A stretch of 5,161 bases of DNA from Maribacter sp. (GTDB lineage: Bacteria > Bacteroidota > Bacteroidia > Flavobacteriales > Flavobacteriaceae), in contig JAHHKH010000051.1 of the NCBI GenBank assembly GCA_018679695.1, positions 1 through 5,161 on the forward strand, in the 5' to 3' direction. The notes beneath the pieces were generated by a model. The model did no database searches. It had not been told where the DNA came from and was given only the letters and a program-made list of their open reading frames with translations. Of this stretch, positions 1 to 5,053 are shown in pieces. How positions within the stretch are numbered: position 1 is the first letter of the stretch; every line of letters begins with the position of its first letter. A program made the position numbers and the translations under genes.

Positions 1-93
1 ATACTAGTGGGAATGGTTTTAGTGGTATTAAGTTGGATCGCAAATAAACTGATCCGAGAAGGAATACTGTTTATCGCGTCGAAATTTAATTGA
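1..93 (+). CDS. C-terminal tail of an unidentified membrane protein (partial)
   Basis: Frame 1 is open from the window edge to a TGA at 91-93 and encodes the last 30 residues of a protein whose start lies outside the window. The tail begins with a strongly hydrophobic stretch (ILVGMVLVVLSWIA) followed by a basic/polar segment (NKLIRE) and a second hydrophobic stretch (GILFIASKF), which fits the last transmembrane helix or helices of an integral membrane protein. The family cannot be named from so short a piece. The call rests on hydrophobicity and an uninterrupted frame only, and 30 codons open by chance is possible in this DNA. The next gene is 249 bases downstream, so it is probably not in one tight operon with it. 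Confidence 0.5.
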   Translation: MLVGMVLVVLSWIANKLIREGILFIASKFN

Positions 94-249
94 AGAAATT
101 GATGCTCCAGAAAATAGGAATAAGTAGATAATGGAAACCGTCAACAATCAATATGTATAATTTAATTGGCCCTTACCTAACGGGAAAATTATCTTAATTT
201 TAATGATACAATCCAAATGATTCGTTTCGCACTATGGCCCATTGCGCTA

Positions 250-293
250 TCACGTTAAAGCGTGACTGTCTCGCTTCGTCTGGCGCCTTGCCA
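250..293. other. GC-richer hairpin-prone patch in the 94-342 intergenic gap
   Basis: The gap between the partial membrane gene and the propeller gene is mostly AT-rich and holds no convincing gene. Within it lies a noticeably GC-richer patch with two short inverted repeats: TCACG (250-254) pairs with CGTGA (261-265) across a 6-base loop, and TGGC (281-284) pairs with GCCA (290-293). Neither is followed by a T-run, so a standard intrinsic terminator is not supported. It could be a remnant of an intergenic recombination element or of other DNA; the role is unknown. Confidence 0.3.
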
Positions 294-300
294 TACAAAT

Positions 301-329
301 CATACATGAACACTTTCGCAGTAATTTGA
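301..329 (+). repeat. Weak copy of the intergenic element, with a 7-codon mini-ORF
   Basis: The stretch upstream of the propeller gene loosely resembles the better elements at 2020-2066 and 3327-3360: CATACATG stands where they have CATATG or TATATG, and CGCAGT stands where the 3327 copy has GGCAGT. An ATG at 306 opens a mini-ORF reading MNTFAVI that stops at 327-329, 13 bases before the ATG of the next gene. Similarity is low and no clear flanking inverted repeat is visible, so this could be coincidence. Confidence 0.25.
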
Positions 330-342
330 TAAATAAAAATGA

Positions 343-1206
343 ATGTTTAAGTTAATCGGCTTCCTTTTCGTTCTAGTCATTTGTTCAGCTGTTGCCGAAG
401 CGCATCCAGGAATTGGGATCGTTCAAGATAGTAAAGGCAATGTATTCTATACAGATTTAAACCATGTTTGGAAAATCTCAACGGATGGAGAGCACTCCAT
501 AGCTGTAAAAGATGTTCATACACACGAACTTTACATTGATGAAGAAGATAATCTTTACGGGGAACACGAATGGTATGAAGGTGAAGTTACCGATAAATGG
601 GGAAACTATGTTTGGTGTTTGAGCAATGATGGCGTATTGGAAAAAACAATTCCGGATGTTGAAGGTTTTCTCGACAATAACACCTTAGTAAGAGATCTTG
701 AATACAGTACCTATTGGGTAGAAAAATCCGGTGACCATGAAATCTTGAAAAAACAAACATTGAGTGGTCAGGTCCATTTCGTTACTAAGCAGTATTTCGA
801 TGATATTCGCTGGATGTATTTTTCAATGTACGATCATAATCTCTACGTAGTTGATCTTTTGAAAATTAAGAAAGTAACTCCTCAAGGAGACATAATGGTC
901 ATAGCGGATAATCTGAAAGATTCCAAAATTTCATTGCTTAACGTGGCAGATCGTCACTATTTATCTGGAATTTGGTCTGATGAAAAAAGGAATATCTATG
1001 TAGCAGTTTATGGGGCGGGTAAGGTAAAAAAGATTAGCTCAACCGGAAAAATTACCACGGTTTTCGAATCGAAGACATTTTGGTCGCCTACAGGAGGATT
1101 GAATGCTCCAGATGGCACACAATGGATATTGGAATTTTCTAAAAGAAATAAAACGCGCGTTAGAAAAATCGGCGTAGACGGAAAACACACACTTTTTACA
1201 AGCTAA
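343..1206 (+). CDS. Secreted NHL/SMP-30-like beta-propeller protein
   Basis: A 287-residue protein with a clear Sec signal peptide: basic Lys3, hydrophobic core at residues 4-17, and a likely signal peptidase I site after AEA (18-20), leaving a mature protein beginning HPG. The mature part has spaced propeller-like blades in which an Asp-x-x-(G/R)-N-(I/V/L)-Y core recurs: DSKGNVFYTD (29-38), DEEDNLYGE (66-74) and DEKRNIYVAVY (213-223). Each is followed by a V-x-K-I strand or similar, as in NHL-repeat and SMP-30/gluconolactonase-like proteins. It is expected in the periplasm or outside the cell. Many SMP-30 relatives are metal-dependent lactonases; a His/acid cluster (H59-T-H-E62, E74-H-E76) could bind metal, but no established active site is identified, so no reaction is assigned. 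The start has an A-rich leader (AAATAAAA) and no Shine-Dalgarno. Another ATG at 339 gives only three codons. The gene stands alone between long gaps. Confidence 0.75.
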   Translation: MFKLIGFLFVLVICSAVAEAHPGIGIVQDSKGNVFYTDLNHVWKISTDGEHSIAVKDVHTHELYIDEEDNLYGEHEWYEGEVTDKWGNYVWCLSNDGVLEKTIPDVEGFLDNNTLVRDLEYSTYWVEKSGDHEILKKQTLSGQVHFVTKQYFDDIRWMYFSMYDHNLYVVDLLKIKKVTPQGDIMVIADNLKDSKISLLNVADRHYLSGIWSDEKRNIYVAVYGAGKVKKISSTGKITTVFESKTFWSPTGGLNAPDGTQWILEFSKRNKTRVRKIGVDGKHTLFTS

Positions 1207-1230
1207 CTGTTTACAAGAATAAATTCCACC

Positions 1231-1264
1231 GACAACGCGTAATACCCACGTCAAAGTCGTTAAT
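1231..1264. repeat. Possible degenerate intergenic element (AACG/CGTT inverted repeat)
   Basis: In the 156-base gap between the propeller and methyltransferase genes, AACG (1234-1237) faces CGTT (1258-1261) across 20 bases, and GAC (1231-1233) is matched by GTC further right. TACCCACGTCAAAGTCGT (1243-1260) loosely resembles the TACCACTCATATGCAAAACCGT part of the 2020-2066 element with a few bases missing. The CGTTAATT end matches six of seven positions of an integron R' box (GTTRRRY), but the opposite end matches poorly. Four-base arms are weak evidence. The rest of the gap shows nothing else convincing; an ATG at 1342 opens only two codons. Confidence 0.25.
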
Positions 1265-1362
1265 TCAAAGGATCTTTCCTACAATTGCATATCTTTATAC
1301 TAATCCTTTTATCTGCACAGAACATACAAAAGCAAGTTGTAATGCTATAGAACCATTACCAA

Positions 1363-1932
1363 ATGACAGGCGAATATTATAAAACAAAAGAATCAGTTGA
1401 GGAATATATCAAATTAGCAAATGATGTTAATGGAAGACACCTGATTGAACGACTTGAACAAGTGCTTCCGCACAATGCAATAGTGCTCGAAATTGGCTCC
1501 GGTCCGGGAAACGATTGGAAAATTCTGAACGAATGCTACGATGTTGTTGGTTCTGATAACTCAACTGAATTTCTGAAATACCTATTTTCCAAAAATCCAA
1601 AAGGTGAATTTCTTGAATTGGATGCAATTACGCTTAAAACCGACAAAAAATTTGATGGAACCTATTCGAATAAAGTAATGCATCATCTAAACGATAATGA
1701 TTTGATGGATTCTGTAAAAAGACAGTATGGGATTTTAAATCCCAAGGGAATAGTATGCCACTCTTTTTGGAAAGGGGAAGGTTCTGAAATTTTTAAAGGT
1801 CTATTTGTAAATTATCATAGCGAAGAGACACTCAAAAGAGTCTTTCAGCACTATTTTGAGATCCTATCAATAGTAGACTACAAGGAATTTGAGGACAATG
1901 ATTCTATTTTATTGATCGGAAAGAAAAAATAA
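1363..1932 (+). CDS. Small class I SAM-dependent methyltransferase
   Basis: A 189-residue soluble, cytoplasmic protein with the class I (Rossmann-fold) methyltransferase signature. Motif I, the SAM-binding glycine-rich loop, is VLEIGSGPGND at 41-51. The acidic residue at the end of strand 2 is D65 in VVGSDNS. The adenine-contact region is LELDA at 84-88, and strand 4 with the following helix is FDGTYSNKVMHHL at 97-109. A strand-5 region follows at GILNPKGIVCHSFW. The length and motif order fit free-standing methyltransferase type 11/12 proteins that consist of the catalytic domain alone. The methyl acceptor cannot be told: there is no RNA-, DNA- or lipid-binding extra domain, and the neighbours (a secreted propeller and a phosphatase) do not suggest one. 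The ATG is preceded by an A-rich but SD-less leader and the protein starts cleanly (MTGEYYKTKE). Gaps of 156 and 140 bases separate it from its neighbours, so it is probably a single-gene unit. Confidence 0.88.
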   Translation: MTGEYYKTKESVEEYIKLANDVNGRHLIERLEQVLPHNAIVLEIGSGPGNDWKILNECYDVVGSDNSTEFLKYLFSKNPKGEFLELDAITLKTDKKFDGTYSNKVMHHLNDNDLMDSVKRQYGILNPKGIVCHSFWKGEGSEIFKGLFVNYHSEETLKRVFQHYFEILSIVDYKEFEDNDSILLIGKKK

Positions 1933-2019
1933 CGACACGCGATATATATTGGCAATAGCGGTTTTAGTATAACCTTGAACAGTTTTTCTTTTAATATTAA
2001 GTATCTTGTTTGTTGTAAA

Positions 2020-2066
2020 ACGGTAGAATTTATGCAGCTACCACTCATATGCAAAACCGTAAGTGA
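2020..2066 (+). repeat. Intergenic element copy A (hairpin-prone, attC-like?)
   Basis: Outer arms ACGGT (2020-2024) and ACCGT (2056-2060) can pair. A competing inner hairpin is GGTAG (2022-2026) with CTACC (2038-2042). The right half, CTCATATGCAAAACCGT (2044-2060), matches 3332-3348 at 16 of 17 positions, including 14 identical bases in a row (ATATGCAAAACCGT). It ends 12 bases before the phosphatase start. The recurrence, the potential stems and the position between unrelated genes suggest a mobile or recombination-type repeat, possibly a divergent integron attC site. The right end CGTAAGT does not match the attC R' consensus GTTRRRY well. Confidence 0.5.
2049..2066 (+). other. Mini-ORF (MQNRK) inside element copy A
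   Basis: ATG at 2049, within the shared ATATGC motif, opens five codons (MQNRK) and stops with TGA at 2064-2066, six bases before the ATG of the phosphatase gene. Because Bacteroidetes starts usually lack Shine-Dalgarno sequences, a short leader ORF ending beside the start could help ribosomes reach it by re-initiation. Expression is unproven and an ORF this short can arise by chance; it is listed because the ATG sits at the same place in the copies at 3337 and 4825. Confidence 0.3.
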
Positions 2067-2072
2067 TTTTAT

Positions 2073-3263
2073 ATGGAAAATTGGAAAAAAACCAGCCTTT
2101 ATACTGCAGTGATCTTACTGGTTCTTCTTCTAATTGTAATCTATGTATTCAAAATATCCGTTTCAATACCTTCGTCTGATATTGAATTTTCGCCTGGACA
2201 AGTTACGAGCAAAGTAAATGCCGAATTCAAAGATGAAAAACCAAAAAACATTATTGTCTTTATAGTAGATGGAATGGGTTTTGGTCATTTATCCCTGGCA
2301 TTGCAGACCCAGCAAACAGAAAATAGGCCTTCGGTCTGGCAGGAGTTCGATGTTAAAGGATGGCACGATGCAAGATCTGCCTTCGGGCCTCTTACAGATT
2401 CAGAGGCTTCGGCAACTGCCATCACTACTGGAACATCAACACAGTTTGGTCATATTGGCCTCGATAAGAATCAGAATCCATTAAAAAATATCTTTGAATT
2501 GGCCTCTGACTTGCAATTTTGTACGGGTATTGTAACAGATTCTTACATTTGGGATGGGACACCGGCAGCTTTTGTAGCACACACCAGAAATGAAGATAAC
2601 GCAAGGGATATATTGACACAAATTGCTTCAAGTGAGCTTGATTTGATTTTTGGTGAACTCGAAGACCTGGGGGAAGATGATATTCCAGAAAAGGCGGAAA
2701 CCATCGAAATCTTGAGCAAGCGATTTCTACTTCTTGACAGATCATTGAAACTTCCGGGCAATAATAGCATTTCCAATCCCATTGCTGCTCTTTTTGATGA
2801 AGATGAAATTCAGGATTCGAATTCTTCCCCTAACCTTACACAACTAACAGAAGTCGCATTAAAATACCTGTCCTCACAGGATAAACCTTTTGTTTTGTTA
2901 GTGGAAAGCGAAGAAATGGATGCCGCTTCGCATGATAATGATTCCAAAAGAGTTTTAAACGGCTTGCAATCCATTCAAGAAACACTTTCCCTCGTTCTGG
3001 ATTTTTCGGAAATGTACGGGGAAACCTTGGTTGTATTCACTGCAGATCATGAAACAGGTGGTCTTGCTGCAGTCGCTGATTTTGACCATTACCCGAATAT
3101 GCAAATAAGATGGTCAACCAAAGCACATACCGCTGCTGTTGTTCCTCTTTTTGCTAAAGGTCCCGGTGCCCATTATTTTGCTGATGTACATCGTAATTGG
3201 GAAATTGGGTATTTGCTTAAAAAACTAATCTCCCAAGATATCCCAAATGGCAAGAATGAATAA
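2073..3263 (+). CDS. Membrane-anchored alkaline phosphatase (PhoA family)
   Basis: This 396-residue protein should hydrolyse phosphate monoesters using two Zn and one Mg ion. A single hydrophobic helix at about 10-27 after KK (5-6), with no obvious signal-peptidase site, suggests an N-terminal anchor with the enzyme on the periplasmic side. Aligned by motif to E. coli PhoA, the active site is nearly complete: D66 in IVDGMG (E. coli D51); D109-S110 in TDSEASATA (D101 and nucleophile S102); D161, T163 and H170 in DGTPAAFVAH (D153, T155, H162); E278, D283 and H287 in VESEEMDAASH (E322, D327, H331); D325-H326 in TADHETGG (D369, H370); and H352 in KAHTAAVVP (H412). The phosphate-binding Arg166 of E. 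coli lies four residues after that His; here that position is E174 and an Arg is two residues earlier (R172). Residues 188-260 are acidic and lack recognisable motifs. No Pho box or promoter could be identified. Length is somewhat below E. coli PhoA (about 450 mature residues). Confidence 0.93.
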   Translation: MENWKKTSLYTAVILLVLLLIVIYVFKISVSIPSSDIEFSPGQVTSKVNAEFKDEKPKNIIVFIVDGMGFGHLSLALQTQQTENRPSVWQEFDVKGWHDARSAFGPLTDSEASATAITTGTSTQFGHIGLDKNQNPLKNIFELASDLQFCTGIVTDSYIWDGTPAAFVAHTRNEDNARDILTQIASSELDLIFGELEDLGEDDIPEKAETIEILSKRFLLLDRSLKLPGNNSISNPIAALFDEDEIQDSNSSPNLTQLTEVALKYLSSQDKPFVLLVESEEMDAASHDNDSKRVLNGLQSIQETLSLVLDFSEMYGETLVVFTADHETGGLAAVADFDHYPNMQIRWSTKAHTAAVVPLFAKGPGAHYFADVHRNWEIGYLLKKLISQDIPNGKNE

Positions 3264-3326
3264 GAAAATTAATTTGATCAATAACTTCAAAGAGAACAAT
3301 CATGAACAACAGATATTGGTCATTGA

Positions 3327-3360
3327 AACGGCTTATATGCAAAACCGTTGGCAGTCAGAA
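3327..3360 (+). repeat. Intergenic element copy B (hairpin-prone, attC-like?)
   Basis: A perfect 5-bp inverted repeat, AACGG (3327-3331) and CCGTT (3345-3349), encloses TATATGC. The segment CTTATATGCAAAACCGT (3332-3348) is the near copy of 2044-2060, and GCTTATATGC (3331-3340) is identical to 4819-4828. The right boundary GTTGGCA matches five of seven positions of the integron R' box (GTTRRRY); the left boundary matches only AAC of the R'' box. It lies between the phosphatase gene and the lipoprotein gene and nearly touches the latter's start. The rest of this gap holds a short palindrome (TTGATCAA) and nothing else recognised. Confidence 0.55.
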
Positions 3361-3372
3361 AGAAAAGAATGA
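3337..3372 (+). other. Mini-ORF (MQNRWQSERKE) overlapping the next start by ATGA
   Basis: ATG at 3337 in the shared TATATGC motif opens 11 codons and stops with TGA at 3370-3372, overlapping the ATG of the lipoprotein gene at 3369 in the arrangement ATGA, a classic geometry for translational coupling. Its first four residues (MQNR) are the same as in the mini-ORF of copy A because the DNA is repeated. The end of the mini-ORF (AGAAAGAAAAGA) is purine-rich and also serves as the leader of the gene. Translation is not shown, only possible. Confidence 0.35.
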
Positions 3373-4772
3373 AAACAAATATGCTCTATGTTATCCTAAT
3401 TCTTGGCTTTTCTTTTTCATGTAAAAAAGAAAAAAAGCGGCAAAACCCTGGTATTAAAATCACTTTCGAAAAAATCAATTATTATAAATATCCCGTTGCG
3501 CCCAATGATTTGCCTTTTCAATACAGATTAACCTATTATTTTGATAATGGAATGCCCCATCGATGGATGGAATTAGACTCGATCGGACGTGTTATGACGG
3601 ATTACATCTATAAATACGACAGCAACTCAATACAAACTGGTGCCCGTTATCGCGAAGATAGTGCGATAGACTTTTCAATAGAAAAGGTTAGATTTCAAAA
3701 TGACAGTACCATGATTACCGAATGGGTAGACTCCTTGGGGCAAGTCTACTACACAATGATAGACAACCTCAATAAGGATAAAAAAACGTACAGAGCTGAA
3801 TTTATTGGGGACAGAACACATGGTTATGATTCTACCTTTTACACCAAAGAAGGATTTGTAGAAAGAGTTTTCTTTACCAATACAAAAGGAAAAGTTTTTA
3901 ATGATAGGACATTTAATTACGATTCAATAAATGATAACAGCGATTGGATAGTGCGAAAGAAGATCATGCAAGATTCGATAAGAGAGGTGCACATGAGGGA
4001 GGTTTATTACGATAAGCACTACACTTCCCAGGACGGAAAATTTTATGATGGCATAATTTCTACGGGAGAATTATCGGAGAATGTAATCAATTTTTCGGCA
4101 GATGAATCCATCGCATTTCTAACAAGAACATCAAGTTGGACTGAGCAGTCAGCCTTCATTGCCCACTCCAAGAATGGCATATTTACAGAAACTATACCTA
4201 TCGAAGAATTGGACAGAATTTATAATGGGGCAATTTCGCCGAATGCAGACAAGATAATTTACAGCATACGGGAAAACGAACATGAAAATATCTGGTTAAT
4301 CAGGCGAGAAAACGGTAAATGGGCCAACAAAACCAATTTGACTCGAGCATCTGGTATTGAAGGAGGGTACTTTTATTGGTTAAATGACCAAGAGATCTAT
4401 TTTTACCAATCAGACAACAAGGGCGATATTCGCCTTATGGAGCTTAGTGAAGGCAAGCTCTCGATAAAGGATTCATTGATTTCTCTTAATACCCCTAATG
4501 GTACCGAGTTTAGTCCTTACGTCGAAAAGAAGAAGCAATTTATGATCTTTACAAGATATGAAGAAGGTAATGCGCTTAATCAGGGCTTTTTTGTGAGTTA
4601 CAACCTTGGGGATTTTGATAATCCTCAATGGTCCAAGCCTGAAAAATTAGCCATGCTACCTTACGGTTGGAGTGCTTATATATTAAATGATGGAAATCAA
4701 TTTATCTATACCGATGGTGAAGATATTAGGAGTATGCCTTTGGAGCATTTAAAATTGGATATAAAGAAATAA
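3369..4772 (+). CDS. Lipoprotein with YD-like repeats and a PD40/WD40-like propeller
   Basis: I place the start at ATG 3369, giving 467 residues. It has a compact lipoprotein signal peptide (MKTNMLYVILILGFSFSC) with a lipobox-like FSFSC and the lipidated Cys at 18, followed by a Lys-rich stretch (KKEKKR). The frame extends upstream to a TTG at 3348, but that codon lies inside the repeat element and would lengthen the signal peptide for no reason. The N-terminal half (about 50-190) has YD/RHS-like strand units such as ELDSIGRV (68-75), WVDSLGQV (119-126), NTKGKV (171-176) and FNYDS (182-186). The C-terminal half (about 238-455) has PD40-type blades, as in TolB-like propellers: INFSADESIAF (240-250), ISPNADKIIYSI (289-300) and NIWLIRRENGKW (307-318). 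It is probably anchored in the membrane facing the periplasm or surface. These folds usually bind proteins or polymers; no catalytic motif is seen and the partner is unknown. Confidence 0.78.
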   Translation: MKTNMLYVILILGFSFSCKKEKKRQNPGIKITFEKINYYKYPVAPNDLPFQYRLTYYFDNGMPHRWMELDSIGRVMTDYIYKYDSNSIQTGARYREDSAIDFSIEKVRFQNDSTMITEWVDSLGQVYYTMIDNLNKDKKTYRAEFIGDRTHGYDSTFYTKEGFVERVFFTNTKGKVFNDRTFNYDSINDNSDWIVRKKIMQDSIREVHMREVYYDKHYTSQDGKFYDGIISTGELSENVINFSADESIAFLTRTSSWTEQSAFIAHSKNGIFTETIPIEELDRIYNGAISPNADKIIYSIRENEHENIWLIRRENGKWANKTNLTRASGIEGGYFYWLNDQEIYFYQSDNKGDIRLMELSEGKLSIKDSLISLNTPNGTEFSPYVEKKKQFMIFTRYEEGNALNQGFFVSYNLGDFDNPQWSKPEKLAMLPYGWSAYILNDGNQFIYTDGEDIRSMPLEHLKLDIKK

Positions 4773-4790
4773 AATTATAGCAGCCATAAA

Positions 4791-4845
4791 GCATATAGGC
4801 CAGATCCTATGGGTTACAGCTTATATGCGACTACGTTTTGGGCTA
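4791..4845 (+). repeat. Intergenic element copy C (hairpin-prone)
   Basis: GCATATA (4791-4797) and TATATGC (4822-4828) form a perfect 7-bp inverted repeat. An alternative inner hairpin, ATAGG (4795-4799) with CCTAT (4806-4810), overlaps the left arm, so the two are mutually exclusive. GCTTATATGC (4819-4828) is identical to 3331-3340 in copy B, and the following CTACGTTTTGGGC has the same general form as ACCGTTGGC there. It lies between the lipoprotein gene and the truncated DoxX gene. No T-run follows the hairpins, which argues against a simple terminator. Confidence 0.45.
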
Positions 4846-4860
4846 AATAAAAGAGATTAA
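4825..4860 (+). other. Mini-ORF (MRLRFGLNKRD) ending one base before the next start
   Basis: ATG at 4825, again in the TATATGC motif, opens 11 codons and stops with TAA at 4858-4860, leaving a single base before the ATG at 4862. The peptide is basic (R2, R4, K9, R10). The stop region AAAAGAGATTAAG is purine-rich and could also be the weak ribosome-binding leader of the downstream gene. It is the same arrangement as at 2049 and 3337, though the peptide sequence differs beyond Met and the Arg at codon 4. Confidence 0.33.
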
Positions 4861-4861
4861 G

Positions 4862-5053
4862 ATGACCAATTTAAAAAGTTACTACAAGTGGTTGAACGAA
4901 CCAATAATCCAAAAAACGATACTTGCCGATTTTGTACTTTTTATCCCAAGATTCGTTTGTGGCTTTTTATTGGCTAAGGATTTTGGAGCAGATAAATTTG
5001 GTATGCCTTGGTCTCCTGAACATCTTAATTTGGGAATGTTTGAAGTAGCCTAA
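4862..5053 (+). pseudogene. Truncated DoxX-family membrane protein (N-terminal fragment)
   Basis: The 63-residue product starts like Bacteroidetes DoxX-type proteins: a short amphipathic N-terminus with YKWLNEPIIQKT (8-19), a first hydrophobic helix (ILADFVLFIPRFVCGFLLA, 20-38), then a conserved-looking loop KFGMPWSPEHLNLGMFEVA (45-63). Intact members, from memory of the family, are roughly 130-180 residues with four helices and continue after this loop into further membrane segments. Here a TAA follows immediately at 5051-5053. A simple frameshift does not explain it: after 5050 the other frames do not read on as DoxX, and one of them reads as the signal peptide of a lipoprotein. The rest of the gene has therefore been lost or replaced. 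The fragment may still be translated but should not be a functional DoxX. The family call rests on remembered resemblance of the loop, with no search done. Confidence 0.6.

Noticed and set aside
131..197. Two tiny overlapping frames, METVNNQYV (131-160) and MYNLIGPYLTGKLS (153-197).
   Set aside because: They are 9 and 14 codons long, are not adjacent to a gene start and are not in a repeat element, so chance is the simplest explanation.
1008..1254. Minus-strand open frames over the 3' end of the propeller gene.
   Set aside because: They are antisense shadows of a convincing + strand gene with signal peptide and repeats. Their products show no recognisable domain.
1285..1298. CATATCTTTA upstream of the methyltransferase as a Bacteroidetes -7 box (TAnnTTTG).
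   Set aside because: It lacks the final G, and no TTG-type -33 element is found at the right distance.
1940..1970. Weak stem CGC..TAT/ATAGCG followed by GGTTTTAG after the methyltransferase gene as a terminator.
   Set aside because: The stem is interrupted by a bulge, is short, and the T-run is only four bases.
2269..2484. A + strand alternative frame inside the phosphatase gene.
   Set aside because: It overlaps the catalytic Ser region of the real frame and its translation shows no domain.
2425..2782. Minus-strand open frames within the alkaline phosphatase gene.
   Set aside because: They lie opposite a gene whose catalytic motifs are present in order; the antisense products are low-complexity or unrecognisable.
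3271..3278. TTGATCAA palindrome after the phosphatase gene as an operator.
   Set aside because: A single 8-base AT-rich palindrome with no second copy or promoter context is expected by chance.
3348..3368. TTG start extending the lipoprotein gene upstream (MAVRKKR before the Met at 3369).
   Set aside because: The TTG lies in the right arm of the repeat element, and ATG 3369 gives a normal lipoprotein signal peptide with a purine-rich leader directly upstream.
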